A stretch of 64,000 bases of DNA from Fodinibius salinus. GTDB lineage: Bacteria; Bacteroidota; Rhodothermia; Balneolales; Balneolaceae. Each line of letters starts with the position of its first letter. The first letter of the stretch is position 1. Shown one piece after another: positions 1-9,577 of this stretch. The stretch covers positions 558,001 to 622,000 of the forward strand of contig NZ_VNHY01000001.1 of assembly GCF_008124865.1 (NCBI RefSeq), written 5' to 3'. The notes under the pieces are model-generated. The model had not been told where the DNA came from and did not search any database. It was given only the letters and a program-made list of their open reading frames with translations. The position numbers were made by a program, and so were the translations under genes.

Positions 1-581
1 TTGTGCACTTGAATCCCCTGCAAGAGCTTATGCAGCCCGAGGGAGATCGCAAATTTAAAGGGATTGAAGAAGGTATAAATCAATTATGTAACGACAGTCC
101 TGTGCCGGTTATCGTCAAAGAAACGGGAGCAGGGATATCGGCGGCGGTAGCAGAGCGATTATTAGATGCCGGTGCCAAGGTTATTGATGTAGCGGGAGCG
201 GGCGGCACAAGCTGGGCAAAAGTAGAAAATGAACGCCTCTCAAATAAGAATCCAAAGAATGATTTTAACAACTGGGGGATACCCACGCTGGAGTGTGTCC
301 ACCAGGTTCAAGAGCTCAAAGGGAGCTATAATTTTGAACTCATTGCGTCAGGCGGAATCCGGTCCAGTCATCATATCGCCAAGTCGCTGTGCCTCGGCGC
401 TGATTTTGCTGCGGCTGCCCAGCCGGTAATTAAGGCTGTGGATGATAATGGTTATGAGGGACTAGAAAATCTTTACCGAAAATGGCAGAAGCAGTTGGTT
501 ACTATTCTTATGCTACTGGGATGTGAACAACTTGACGATTTAGATCCAGGGCACCTGCAAATAACAACTAATAATCGGTAA
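1..581 (+). CDS. fni: Type 2 isopentenyl-diphosphate delta-isomerase, C-terminal part
   Basis: The C-terminal roughly 190 residues of the FMN- and NADPH-dependent isomerase that interconverts IPP and DMAPP in the cytoplasm. The reading frame is already open at the left edge, so the gene starts outside the window. Visible family features are the HLNPLQELMQPEGDR block (substrate and metal region), the KETGAG segment, the VAGAGGTSWAKVE stretch near the flavin, and ASGGIRSSHHIAK, the phosphate-binding end of the TIM barrel. A polyprenyl synthase follows 55 bp downstream on the same strand, so substrate production and chain elongation are neighbours. The identification is firm; only the N-terminus is unseen. 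Confidence 0.93.
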   Translation, partial: VHLNPLQELMQPEGDRKFKGIEEGINQLCNDSPVPVIVKETGAGISAAVAERLLDAGAKVIDVAGAGGTSWAKVENERLSNKNPKNDFNNWGIPTLECVHQVQELKGSYNFELIASGGIRSSHHIAKSLCLGADFAAAAQPVIKAVDDNGYEGLENLYRKWQKQLVTILMLLGCEQLDDLDPGHLQITTNNR

Positions 582-635
582 CATCTTGCGCTAAAATCCT
601 TATATTTGGCCTTTTAGAAATTCAGTATTGTTAAG

Positions 636-1631
636 GTGGAAGCCACAAAACAACAGCAAGAACTTTCGAATCTTATAGATGATAAACTTGCGGAGCTTAA
701 TCTGCCGCAAGAGCCTTCGCTATTATACGATCCGGTGCGTTACACTCTGTCATTGGCCGGTAAACGAGTGCGTCCATATTTGACGCTGGTAGGATGTGGT
801 GTATGCGGCGGTGATATTGAAGAAGCCATTCCCGCTGCACTTTCTATAGAATTACTCCATAATTTTACATTATTGCACGATGACATCATGGATCGTGCTC
901 ACACGCGACGCGGTGAACCCAGTGTTTATAAAAAATGGGACTCTAATACCGCTATTCTTTCTGGTGATGCGATGTATGCCAAAGCTTTCAAACAGCTGCA
1001 ATATTATGGCAGGGAAGCGGACTATTCAAAACAAACATACAGCCTTATTTTAGATCTTTTTTTGGATAGTGCAGAAAGAGTTTGCGAAGGGCAGGCTTAT
1101 GATCTGATGTTTGAGAAAGATTATGATGTATCCATCGACCAGTATTTGCAAATGATTGAAGGAAAGACTGCAGCACTGATAAGTGGTGCTTTTGCGATGG
1201 GCGGGGCAGTAGCCCGGGCCGATGAGAAGTGGATCAGAGAACTGCAGTTTATAGGCCGGAAGGTAGGTATAGCTTTTCAAATTCAGGATGATCTATTGGA
1301 TGCTGTTGCTGATCCTAAAAAGTTTGGCAAGAAAAAGGGGGGAGATATCGTTGAAGGTAAGAAGACATACCTGACGCTCCTTGCCCTGCAGCGAAGCGAA
1401 GAACAGACAAACAGGAAGCTGGTTAAACTTCTGACATCCACAGAAAATTCCGAGGAGGAAATAGCAGAAGTAATATCTATCTTTGAATCATTGGATGTAT
1501 TTTCAGATACAAAGAATGCTATTAAATATCACTATCAGGAAGCTATTGACCATCTCGATACTTTTGATAACTCACAGTACAAAAAAGGAATTACAGAATT
1601 TTTAAATCGTTTAATTTCCAGGAAATACTGA
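636..1631 (+). CDS. Polyprenyl diphosphate synthase (trans-isoprenyl synthase family)
   Basis: A 331-residue class I isoprenyl synthase that adds IPP units to an allylic diphosphate. The first aspartate-rich motif DDIMD lies at residues 82-86 and the second, in FQIQDDLLD, at 214-222; the GKRVRP block near residue 42 and the KT near 178 also fit. Length matches the family. The small residues just before the first motif suggest a long or medium chain product, but chain length cannot be read safely, so geranylgeranyl, hepta- or octaprenyl synthase are all possible. The start is taken as GTG; no ATG lies upstream in frame. A TANNTTTG-type element (TATATTTG) lies at 601-608. Confidence 0.92.
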   Translation: MEATKQQQELSNLIDDKLAELNLPQEPSLLYDPVRYTLSLAGKRVRPYLTLVGCGVCGGDIEEAIPAALSIELLHNFTLLHDDIMDRAHTRRGEPSVYKKWDSNTAILSGDAMYAKAFKQLQYYGREADYSKQTYSLILDLFLDSAERVCEGQAYDLMFEKDYDVSIDQYLQMIEGKTAALISGAFAMGGAVARADEKWIRELQFIGRKVGIAFQIQDDLLDAVADPKKFGKKKGGDIVEGKKTYLTLLALQRSEEQTNRKLVKLLTSTENSEEEIAEVISIFESLDVFSDTKNAIKYHYQEAIDHLDTFDNSQYKKGITEFLNRLISRKY

Positions 1632-1643
1632 AATAAATTATTT

Positions 1644-2516
1644 ATGATGATGAAAAAAATGGTAACGATTAGTAGTAGATTTTTACTTGCAGCAGTAGTT
1701 CTTGTTGCTGCGATATCATGTAAAAATGAAAATTTAATTCGGCGGGGTGATGATTTAGAAACAGCCTTTGATAAATCCATGAGGCTTTTTGAAAATGGAA
1801 AATACCGTGATGCAGCCGAAGGGTTTGAAACTGTATTAGAAATAGGCCGTGGAACTGATATAGGTCAGCAGGCACAGTATTATTTAGCGGAGTCATATTT
1901 TAAGGATAAACGATATTTACTTTCCGCTTCGGAGTTTGAACGGTATGTATCACTCTTTCCCCGTTCTGATAAACGAAAAGACGCTCAATTTAAAGAGGCG
2001 TTTTCATACTATAAGCTGAGTCCGCGGTATAAGTTAGATCAAAAATATACACGGAAGGCTATTGAAAAATTTCGATTATTTAATTCCAGGTACTCAGGAA
2101 CGCCGGAAGCAGATAAAGCAGCGAATTATATTTCCGAGATGCGGGAAAAATTGGCCCGAAAACTCTATAACGCAGCTCAGCTTTATATGGTTACCGACAG
2201 CTATCAGGCAGCTCTTACCTACTATGATTTAACTATTGATAAATATCCCGAAACAATTTGGGCACAGCGATCACTGGTTGGCAAAATTAATGCCTATAAC
2301 ATCTATGCCGGACGTAGTGTGCAGTCGAAGAAGCAGGAGCGATACCAAAAAGCAGTAGATGCTTATGAAAAGTTTATCCAGCTCTTTCCAAATGGTGAAT
2401 ACCGCAGCAAGGCCGATGAATATGTAGATAAGGCCCGCGCAGCCTTGGCAAAGATTTCCAATTCTGACTCACAGGCTAAAAACTCAACGGCCAGTGTTGA
2501 CAGCTCTTCTGAGTAA
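1644..2516 (+). CDS. bamD: Outer membrane assembly lipoprotein BamD
   Basis: A 290-residue exported lipoprotein of the BAM complex, which inserts beta-barrel proteins into the outer membrane. The N-terminal signal ends in a lipobox (AAISC, Cys about residue 26). The rest is helical TPR-type repeats typical of BamD/YfiO: FENGKYRDAAEGFE, YLLSASEFERYVSLFP, and later YQAALTYYDLTIDKYP and AVDAYEKFIQLFPNGEY. The tail is Ser/Asp-rich and disordered. Three Met codons at the start make the exact start uncertain by a few residues. It begins 12 bp after the polyprenyl synthase and its stop overlaps the nadD start by one base, which implies co-transcription. Confidence 0.9.
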   Translation: MMMKKMVTISSRFLLAAVVLVAAISCKNENLIRRGDDLETAFDKSMRLFENGKYRDAAEGFETVLEIGRGTDIGQQAQYYLAESYFKDKRYLLSASEFERYVSLFPRSDKRKDAQFKEAFSYYKLSPRYKLDQKYTRKAIEKFRLFNSRYSGTPEADKAANYISEMREKLARKLYNAAQLYMVTDSYQAALTYYDLTIDKYPETIWAQRSLVGKINAYNIYAGRSVQSKKQERYQKAVDAYEKFIQLFPNGEYRSKADEYVDKARAALAKISNSDSQAKNSTASVDSSSE

Positions 2517-3115
2517 TGTCACATTCGAGCGATAAAATAGGACTATTGGGCGGTAGTTTCGATCCCGTCCACAATGGTCACTTGGCTATTGCCCGCTCAT
2601 TTTTAGCTTCTCCGTATATCACTGAACTGTGGGTACTGCTTACACCGCATCCGCCGCATAAAAGGGGGCAGTCACCGGCTTCGTATGAAGTTCGATTGAA
2701 AATGCTACAAGAAGCTTTTGCCGGATTTGACAGAGTGGAAGTAAGTGATATCGAAAGGCAGTTGCCCGATCCCTCATATACTGTCCGCACTCTTGAGTAT
2801 CTTACCGACCGGTTTTCAGAGAAGTCATTTTTCCTTTGCCTGGGATCAGACTCGGCAAAGCACTTTACTGAATGGTATCAATGGCAAAGAATATTGTCTT
2901 ATTGTGAGTTGTTGGTAGCTGCAAGACCATCAGCAAGAGATATTCAATTGAATCAGGAGATTGCGCAAAAGACGCATTTTATTGATCATCAATCCGTTTC
3001 AGTTTCCTCAACTGAAGTTCGAAGTAAAGCATCATCAGCACAAAATATTGCTGACCTTGTTCCTGCTTCGGTAGAAAAGATAATTGACCAACAAAATTTG
3101 TATAAAGTGGGCTAA
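2516..3115 (+). CDS. nadD: Nicotinate-nucleotide adenylyltransferase
   Basis: A 199-residue enzyme that transfers AMP from ATP to nicotinate mononucleotide, giving deamido-NAD in NAD synthesis. The nucleotidyltransferase signature GGSFDPVHNGH at residues 12-22 contains the HxGH-type ATP site. TPHPPHK and the C-terminal VSSTEVR (ISSTxIR-like) motif complete the family pattern. Length is normal. The ATG overlaps the bamD stop codon by one base (TAATG), so translation is probably coupled. It is followed 2 bp later by the carboxypeptidase gene. Confidence 0.95.
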   Translation: MSHSSDKIGLLGGSFDPVHNGHLAIARSFLASPYITELWVLLTPHPPHKRGQSPASYEVRLKMLQEAFAGFDRVEVSDIERQLPDPSYTVRTLEYLTDRFSEKSFFLCLGSDSAKHFTEWYQWQRILSYCELLVAARPSARDIQLNQEIAQKTHFIDHQSVSVSSTEVRSKASSAQNIADLVPASVEKIIDQQNLYKVG

Positions 3116-3117
3116 CT

Positions 3118-4140
3118 ATGGAACGGAAAAAGTTTCTGAAACTACTTGGAGTCGGAGGTGTCGGATCTTTGGGTACGGCAGGTTTTTGGGAAACATCAGG
3201 AAAAACAATGAAACCTCCCAGATTAAACAAGGGGGATACCATTGGACTTATCAGTCCCGCAAGCCGACTGGATAACCTGGAAAGATATGATCAAATCGTT
3301 CAAAAAATTCAGCAAATGGGGTTTGCTGTTAAAGAAGGTTCCCACGCCCGCGATTCGTATGGTTATCTTGCAGGGCGGGATGCTGATCGTGCTGCTGACC
3401 TTAATGCGATGTTTGCCGATGAGCAAGTTAAAGCTATTATTCCATTCCGTGGAGGATGGGGATCCAATCGTATTTTGAACCACATCAATTTCGATTCTAT
3501 CAAAAATAACCCTAAAATTTTGGTGGGCTTCAGTGATATTACCTCTCTACTGTTAGCCATTTATGCTAAAACAAATCTAATTACCTTTCACGGACCGGTC
3601 GGTAAATCTGACTGGACCGATTATACTACTGATCATTTTGATAATATGCTTACCGGGCAGCCGGGAAATACGCTAACTATCCCTCAAAATAAATCTTGCA
3701 GCGGTTGCACTCCTTTTATCCAGATAACCCCCGGGCGTGCAGAGGGACGTCTTCTGGGCGGAAATTTAAGCGTATTAACAGCAATGATGGGTTCAGATTA
3801 TCTGCCTGAGTGGCAAGGAAATATTTTATTCCTTGAAGATGTAGGAGAAGATATTTACCGCATAGATCGGATGCTTACCGAATTAAAACTTGCTGGCATA
3901 CTCGATCAGATTTCAGGCTTTGTATTTGGACAGTGTACCAACTGTAGTCGTTCTGATGAACAAAGCTTATCTCTACAACAAGTATTTAGTGACCATATCA
4001 AACCTTTGGGCATTCCAGCTTTTTCCGGAGCTCAATTTGGCCATGTTAGTGATATGATTACTCTGCCAATAGGATTAAAGGCCCAAATTGATGCCCGTGA
4101 AGGAACTATACGATGCCGGGAATCTGCAGTATCTATTTAG
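3118..4140 (+). CDS. LD-carboxypeptidase (peptidase S66), exported
   Basis: A 340-residue LdcA-family enzyme expected to remove the terminal D-Ala from murein tetrapeptides during cell-wall recycling. The catalytic triad is visible: Ser139 in GFSD, Glu240 in FLEDVGE and His309 in FGHV. The KGDTIGLISPAS segment opens the fold. Unlike cytoplasmic LdcA, it has a leader of about 30 residues with a weak twin-arginine-like look (ERKKFLKLLG) and a glycine-rich core, so it may be exported. Tat use is only inferred because there is an RK rather than an RR pair. It overlaps the convergent VWA gene by 4 bp. Confidence 0.9.
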   Translation: MERKKFLKLLGVGGVGSLGTAGFWETSGKTMKPPRLNKGDTIGLISPASRLDNLERYDQIVQKIQQMGFAVKEGSHARDSYGYLAGRDADRAADLNAMFADEQVKAIIPFRGGWGSNRILNHINFDSIKNNPKILVGFSDITSLLLAIYAKTNLITFHGPVGKSDWTDYTTDHFDNMLTGQPGNTLTIPQNKSCSGCTPFIQITPGRAEGRLLGGNLSVLTAMMGSDYLPEWQGNILFLEDVGEDIYRIDRMLTELKLAGILDQISGFVFGQCTNCSRSDEQSLSLQQVFSDHIKPLGIPAFSGAQFGHVSDMITLPIGLKAQIDAREGTIRCRESAVSI

Positions 4141-6260
4141 GGAAGTGACAAATATTTACGTAGCACCCACTCGGCCGACAGTAATAAAATGACAGTCAAG
4201 AACCAGCCAATATTGCGGTATAGATAATAAAATGAGGTCGAAATCTTCTCATTTTTATCTAGCAGTCCACGTTCATTCAGTGTATCCCAAAAGCCCGAAA
4301 GTGAATCATAAGGATGATATATTCCATCCGTTTGAGCAGCAATCTGTTGTAATACCCTATCATTACGAATGGTATTAATAAACTCTGCATTTGATTTAGC
4401 CACTGCAAATTCTCCTTTTTGGGTTGCTATCTGGCGGCTACCCTTTTTGGCCGTTGCTTCAAATGAAAATATCCCTTGCGGGAGAGAACCAATGTTTAGC
4501 TTATATCTGCCCGAACCGTTATTTTCCATCGAATAAAAACGAGGTTCTGTATCTTCAGAATCGACGGAGATATTTATATCAGCATCAGTTTCTACCTGTC
4601 CGCGTTCGTTGGTGAGGTATGCATTGATCACTACATCTTCGGAGCCGCTGAATGTCTTTTGTGCCGGTATTACTTCCAGTAATTCATTATCGGGGTCTGC
4701 GGCCGTCCAACTAACAGTATTGAGCAGCAAGTTTTCTGCAAACTGACGAATACCCGGATTGTCTTGTTGAGGTAATCGAAACCACCCGTATGCACCAATC
4801 AGTGCCAGTCGTCTGTTGCCGCGCTCCTCAACAGTCATAGCTGGCTTATCAGTATCTTGTCCCTGAAAATTACTGCTCAACAAAGTTGTAGCACCGGGAG
4901 CATGGTCAATATTTTGAATAGGGGCAAACAGTGATGGTAGACGGTCATAGCTAATGTCTGGAATCTCCATAATGGGATGAGAAATCCCTTGGCTACGAGG
5001 GGAGAGGCGTACTGAAGATGGCTCCCAGCTGCCGGAGACTACAACCGGGAGTGAAGTGATTTCCTCCTCAAAGCGTTCCGCGGAAAATAGTGGCGTCGTT
5101 GCTATAATTACCGGCACCTGCTGAGCTAAAGCAGATAGCTTGTTTTCTATATCCGTTGGAATGCCAGAACGCGGATATCCGTGAAAAACAAGCAAATCAA
5201 CAGAATCTGAATTGGCAGTGAAATTTCCCTCTATAAAACGGTTGCCGCCCAGCCAGGTACGTTTTGTAAGGTCCGTGTTTTTATCCGACTCTAGAAGGGA
5301 TCTCCAAAACCGAATATCGGGATGAACTTCAAAAGCAAGTGATAAAATTTGTTGGCGGGCATCTTGTACATCCACCGAAAATCGCTGCATGTTATTATTA
5401 GCCGTCCATTCATCCTGCTGTTTAGGTACATGAACAGTAAATTGCTGGAGTCCTTCGGTGTTTAACGGCAGTGCCAACGAAACTTCACGGTTACCGGTTG
5501 TCAATTCGGGAGTGATGGTTTTTTGGGACAAAACGTCCGTTCCACTCTGTAGTTGAACTTGAAATGGTTTACCTTTAAAGCCGTTATTTTTGATATTAAC
5601 TGAGACAGACTGTTCGGTATTGAGGTAACCGGTAGATGGTGAGGAAACAGATTGAACAACAATATCCTTCTGAGACAAGGTATCTCCAATACCAACAGTA
5701 TAAATTGGATTTTTCGATTCCTTAGCCTCAAAAACGGGATTTTCTCCCTTTGTATAGATGCCGTCACTGATGAGGATGGCAGCATCAGCGTTGGTTTCGG
5801 TGCTGTTTATAGTTCTAATGGCATCTGACAAATCTGTCTGTGAAGCATCATAGGTCAGACTGTCCAAATGGGTAGAGGTAGCCTCAATGCCGATTTTAAA
5901 AAAATGATAATCTACGGAAGATGAGTCCCTAAAATTGAGCGTGCTAAGTACTTTTTGATAGGTCTTTTTTCCTTCATACTTGTTTTTGTTGATATCAGTG
6001 CTGGCAGAATTATCGAGCACTACAAGAATATCAGCCCGTTCGGTGTAGGTGGATTCTGTTTTCAAAAAAGGATTCAAGAGTACCAGTAAAAGGATAAAGA
6101 ATACTCCAGACCGCAATAGAATAAGTATATTCCGGTAAAAATCACCTATTGCAGTTATGTCTTTATATGACCACCAAGTCAGCAGTAGAGTGACGATTAA
6201 AATCAGTACATAACACCAAAGAGGCAGTGACGATTGGAATCCTTGAAATATGATATCCAC
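4137..6260 (-). CDS. VWA-like domain membrane protein (partner of MoxR)
   Basis: A 707-residue membrane protein. Two hydrophobic segments lie near residues 14-30 and 46-64, then a von Willebrand A-like domain with the metal-site motif DNSAS at 83-87 and a later DGIYTKGE stretch. A long beta-rich, Ig-like region follows, and a last transmembrane helix lies near the C-terminus. The gene sits 12 bp after a MoxR ATPase, and MoxR/VWA pairs are known as chaperone-type modules that remodel or load metals into client complexes. The client is not apparent: no further Bat genes or DUF58 gene are adjacent. The long Ig-like and glutamine-amidotransferase-like middle resembles Bacteroidota proteins of unknown function. 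Confidence 0.8.
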   Translation of the reverse strand: MDIIFQGFQSSLPLWCYVLILIVTLLLTWWSYKDITAIGDFYRNILILLRSGVFFILLLVLLNPFLKTESTYTERADILVVLDNSASTDINKNKYEGKKTYQKVLSTLNFRDSSSVDYHFFKIGIEATSTHLDSLTYDASQTDLSDAIRTINSTETNADAAILISDGIYTKGENPVFEAKESKNPIYTVGIGDTLSQKDIVVQSVSSPSTGYLNTEQSVSVNIKNNGFKGKPFQVQLQSGTDVLSQKTITPELTTGNREVSLALPLNTEGLQQFTVHVPKQQDEWTANNNMQRFSVDVQDARQQILSLAFEVHPDIRFWRSLLESDKNTDLTKRTWLGGNRFIEGNFTANSDSVDLLVFHGYPRSGIPTDIENKLSALAQQVPVIIATTPLFSAERFEEEITSLPVVVSGSWEPSSVRLSPRSQGISHPIMEIPDISYDRLPSLFAPIQNIDHAPGATTLLSSNFQGQDTDKPAMTVEERGNRRLALIGAYGWFRLPQQDNPGIRQFAENLLLNTVSWTAADPDNELLEVIPAQKTFSGSEDVVINAYLTNERGQVETDADINISVDSEDTEPRFYSMENNGSGRYKLNIGSLPQGIFSFEATAKKGSRQIATQKGEFAVAKSNAEFINTIRNDRVLQQIAAQTDGIYHPYDSLSGFWDTLNERGLLDKNEKISTSFYYLYRNIGWFLTVILLLSAEWVLRKYLSLP

Positions 6261-6272
6261 AGTAATTGGTGC

Positions 6273-7265
6273 TTACATTTCATCCAACAGCTTATCGATA
6301 AGATCATCGGGCGCAAGGCCTTCGGCCTCCGCAGCATAGTTATTGACAATGCGGTGACGCAGCACCGGCTTAGCCAATGCTTTTATATCCTCAATGGTTA
6401 CATTATACCGTCCCCGTGTAAGTGCACGTGCTTGGCCACCGAGTACAAGATATTGTGATGCGCGCGGACCGGCCCCCCAGCTCATATATTTATTAATAAA
6501 ATCGGGAGCAAGCTCCGAATCCGGACGTGTTTTAGTTACCAGTTGTACTGCTGATGAGAGTACACCTTTGGGGACGGGTACTTCCCGAACCAGCTGCTGG
6601 AGTTCTACAATTTGTTCAGCGTTTAATACCGAATTGATGTCAGCCTCATCTAAATTTGTTGGCTGACGTACGATCTGCTTTTCTTCATCCAGAGTGGGGT
6701 AGTCAAGCCAGAGATTAAACATAAACCGGTCGAGCTGAGCTTCGGGCAGGGGATAGGTGCCTTCTTGCTCAATGGGATTTTGCGTAGCAAGTACAAAAAA
6801 AGGTTCGTCCAGCGGATAAGTAGTACCTGCAGCCGTTACATGAAATTCTTGCATACCTTCTAGCAGAGCCGCCTGTGTCTTGGGGGGCGTCCGATTGATT
6901 TCATCTGCCAGTACGATATTAGCAAAAACAGGACCTTTAACAAATTTAAAAGATTTTTCACCGGTTTTTCGATTATCCTGTATAACTTCGGTACCGGTAA
7001 TATCCCCGGGCATAAGGTCTGGAGTAAACTGGATACGGCTAAAATCAAGATTCAGTGTTTGAGATACCGATCGTATAAGTAAGGTTTTTGCCAAGCCCGG
7101 CACACCAATAAGGATGCAGTGCCCCCTTGAAAAGAGACAAATTAACAACTTGTCTAAGATATCGTGCTGACCGACAATAACTTTCCCCACCTCGGTCCGT
7201 ATTTTTTCGACCGAGGATTGAAAAAAGTCAACAGCTTCTACAGAATCGTCCGGGATGTCTCGCAT
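6273..7265 (-). CDS. MoxR family AAA+ ATPase
   Basis: A 330-residue AAA+ ATPase of the MoxR/RavA class. Walker A is GVPGLAKT at residues 54-61, Walker B is IVLADE at about 117-122, and the MoxR-typical NRTPPKTQAALLEGMQE follows. ATQNPIEQEGTYPLPEAQLDRF (sensor 1 and arginine region) and the C-terminal helical lid with GGQARALTRG are also present. It is cytoplasmic and is expected to act on the VWA protein encoded 12 bp downstream. It directly follows the surA-like gene with a 9 bp gap, so one long minus-strand operon is likely. Confidence 0.93.
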   Translation of the reverse strand: MRDIPDDSVEAVDFFQSSVEKIRTEVGKVIVGQHDILDKLLICLFSRGHCILIGVPGLAKTLLIRSVSQTLNLDFSRIQFTPDLMPGDITGTEVIQDNRKTGEKSFKFVKGPVFANIVLADEINRTPPKTQAALLEGMQEFHVTAAGTTYPLDEPFFVLATQNPIEQEGTYPLPEAQLDRFMFNLWLDYPTLDEEKQIVRQPTNLDEADINSVLNAEQIVELQQLVREVPVPKGVLSSAVQLVTKTRPDSELAPDFINKYMSWGAGPRASQYLVLGGQARALTRGRYNVTIEDIKALAKPVLRHRIVNNYAAEAEGLAPDDLIDKLLDEM

Positions 7266-7274
7266 AGGTGATAA

Positions 7275-8654
7275 TTAAAGCATTTTATATTTTTCGGGAA
7301 TCGAAATTTTATACTCTACAAACATTTCTTTTCGCAGCTCAGCCAACATCTTATCAACCATTTCTTGTTGTTTTTCTCGTAATGCAGCTTGTTTAATACG
7401 CGAATAATCCTGTTTGATATTTGCTGTATGCTCAGCAACACGTTCATTCAACTGAACAATTCGAAATGCACGTTTTGTGTTATTTTCATTGCCTAATTGA
7501 AACTTCTTAGGCTCAGAAATATCACCTTTTTCTTCAAGTAGCAGCACAATGCGATACAGGGCTGCTTCCAGACTTTCAAGTGGCATTAACCGCTGCCCGT
7601 TTTGGGGGTTTAAAATTCTACCGCCTTGTGCGGCCGTATTAGAATCATCGGAGTGCTTACGGGCCATTTCTGCAAAAGTAATCTCATCATTCGTTTGAAT
7701 ACTGTCTTTAATTTGCCGCAGCTTATCCTTAGCAGCCTGATCGTTATAGTTTTTGTCATCCACCGAAATCAGTATGTGATTAGTATCAATTTTATCACCT
7801 GAACGTTTATTAAGGCGGATTACGTGAAATCCAAACGAAGTTTCCACCACTTTTGAAATTTCACCGGGTTTCAGGGCAGTAGCTGCAGCCGAATATTCTG
7901 CAACTAAATCGTCAATAGATACCAGCGGAAGCTTACCGCCTTTTGAGGCAGAAGGTCCGTCACTGTACTTTTTGGCCATTTCTTCGATGGTTTTGCCATG
8001 GTTAAGTACCGAATCCCGTAATTGTGTGGCCAGTTGCCGAGCTTGTTTTTTGGCATTTGCCGAAGGAGGAGGAGTGGTGACAATTTGTGAAACCGCTACC
8101 TGCTCAGGAACGGTAGGCAGAGAATCCTGAGGGATATTTTCAAAATATTCACGAACTTCAGGACGTGTAATTTCGACGTTCTTCCGTTTTTTCTGCTGAA
8201 ATCGTTGTACAACCATTTGTTCACGATAGTTTTCGCGCAGATCAGCTCTCAGCTGGACAATACTTTGTCCCATTCGTTGTTCCAGAGCCTCTTCACTGCC
8301 AAGCTGTTCAACAGATTGTTGAATCCTGCGGTCGATATTCTGATCAACCATTTCATCAGAAACAGTAACTGAATCGAGTTTGGCCTGATCAAGCATTAGT
8401 TTTTGATCCACAATATTCTGCAATACCGTGTACCAGATGTCTTCGCCGAAAGAAATTTGGCGATCTTGTTGCTTTTGCATCTGCATCATATACTGTTGTA
8501 CCTGTTGATCAACCTCGGATTTGAGGATGATATGATCATTAACCACAGCGACAATGCGATCCAGATTTTTATTGGTCGGTTGTTGTGCCTTTAGAGAGGG
8601 AGAGATTAAAAAGAGTGCAATAACTAAAAAGAGTACAGTACGTGCGTTATTCAT
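7275..8654 (-). CDS. surA: SurA-like periplasmic peptidyl-prolyl isomerase
   Basis: About 459 residues with a Sec signal peptide ending near SLKAQ, then a SurA_N helical domain beginning DRIVAVVNDHIILKSEVDQQ and two parvulin domains. The first parvulin spans roughly AVSQIVTTPP to GFHVIRL and the second starts at DTNHILISV. SurA escorts unfolded barrel proteins to the BAM complex. The start is placed at 8654 because ATGAATAA then overlaps the upstream gene by 8 bp; an upstream ATG at 8672 would add six residues and a larger overlap. The gene lies directly after a second parvulin-like lipoprotein gene, so the pair is probably co-expressed. Confidence 0.9.
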   Translation of the reverse strand: MNNARTVLFLVIALFLISPSLKAQQPTNKNLDRIVAVVNDHIILKSEVDQQVQQYMMQMQKQQDRQISFGEDIWYTVLQNIVDQKLMLDQAKLDSVTVSDEMVDQNIDRRIQQSVEQLGSEEALEQRMGQSIVQLRADLRENYREQMVVQRFQQKKRKNVEITRPEVREYFENIPQDSLPTVPEQVAVSQIVTTPPPSANAKKQARQLATQLRDSVLNHGKTIEEMAKKYSDGPSASKGGKLPLVSIDDLVAEYSAAATALKPGEISKVVETSFGFHVIRLNKRSGDKIDTNHILISVDDKNYNDQAAKDKLRQIKDSIQTNDEITFAEMARKHSDDSNTAAQGGRILNPQNGQRLMPLESLEAALYRIVLLLEEKGDISEPKKFQLGNENNTKRAFRIVQLNERVAEHTANIKQDYSRIKQAALREKQQEMVDKMLAELRKEMFVEYKISIPEKYKML

Positions 8655-9570
8655 CAGTTGGATTACTTTCAAGGGTATCTTGTGGAATATTATTTTGATT
8701 AGGTTGACTAGGTAGAACGTTAAAAGACTCTACTTCATTATTCGATTTTGCCTTAAGATAAAGATTCTTGGCATAGGAACTGAAATTTCTGCGCTGCCTG
8801 TCCAATTGCATCCAGCCTTTAATTTTTTCAATCAGCCAATCTAGATCAGGCAGTTCACCCTTGGCTCGGCTGTCGGTGAGCTGAACAAAATGATAAACCC
8901 CGTTAACACGCTGGATAGGTGATATTTCATTATGACCAATGATCTTAAGATACCGATTCATAATATCGATATCACTCAGTGCCATAGAAATTGGTTGGTA
9001 TTGATCGGCTTTTTCTATCGCAGCCTTGTCATTGATAGCATAATCCCGTGCCACTTCTGTCCATGAAATACCTCGTAAAAGATCGCGCTTAGCCGATCGA
9101 GCATCCTGGATTGTGCGAGCCTGCATGTGACGAAACTGTACAAACTCTTCATCCAGCACAAATTGTTTTTTATTAGCCTGGTAGAAGGTACGTGCTTCTT
9201 GATCAGTAATTCCAGATTTGTCTTCCTGTGATGCCAGTACATAATCACGAAGTGCCTCACGCAGAACCTCCTCTTTAGCTTTCTGGATTTTCTTACGGAC
9301 TTCTTTTTTTTCTGCCAATCCCAGCCGCTGTGCTTCGTTTATCTGTACCTTTTGGTTAATCCATTCTTGCCTGTAGCGTTGCAGAGCTGCAACGCTGTCT
9401 TTTTCATAAACAAAATCCGGAATATTTGATTTTGCCTCGGCAACCGTAAGATATTCATTGCCAACACGTGCCAACGTTTTTTTGTCAACAGAAGAATTGG
9501 TTTGGGTGCAGGAGAAAGATAGAAGCCCCAGAACAATAGCGAAAAATAATGTAGTATAAGACTTTGGCAT
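8647..9570 (-). CDS. SurA-related lipoprotein (parvulin-like chaperone)
   Basis: About 307 residues. The signal ends in a lipobox (LLSFSC), so it is a lipoprotein. The mature part carries a SurA_N-like helical region (ARVGNEYLTVAEAKSNIP and the YRQEWINQKVQINEA block), then a degenerate PpiC-like region (VQFRHMQARTIQDARSAKRDL through NGVYHFVQL). Catalytic parvulin residues are not convincingly conserved, so a holdase role is more likely than isomerase activity. The start at the second Met (9570) gives a good signal peptide and avoids overlap with nupC. The tail is Asn/Pro-rich. It is translationally coupled to surA downstream. Confidence 0.8.
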   Translation of the reverse strand: MPKSYTTLFFAIVLGLLSFSCTQTNSSVDKKTLARVGNEYLTVAEAKSNIPDFVYEKDSVAALQRYRQEWINQKVQINEAQRLGLAEKKEVRKKIQKAKEEVLREALRDYVLASQEDKSGITDQEARTFYQANKKQFVLDEEFVQFRHMQARTIQDARSAKRDLLRGISWTEVARDYAINDKAAIEKADQYQPISMALSDIDIMNRYLKIIGHNEISPIQRVNGVYHFVQLTDSRAKGELPDLDWLIEKIKGWMQLDRQRRNFSSYAKNLYLKAKSNNEVESFNVLPSQPNQNNIPQDTLESNPTDE

Positions 9571-9577
9571 AATTAGT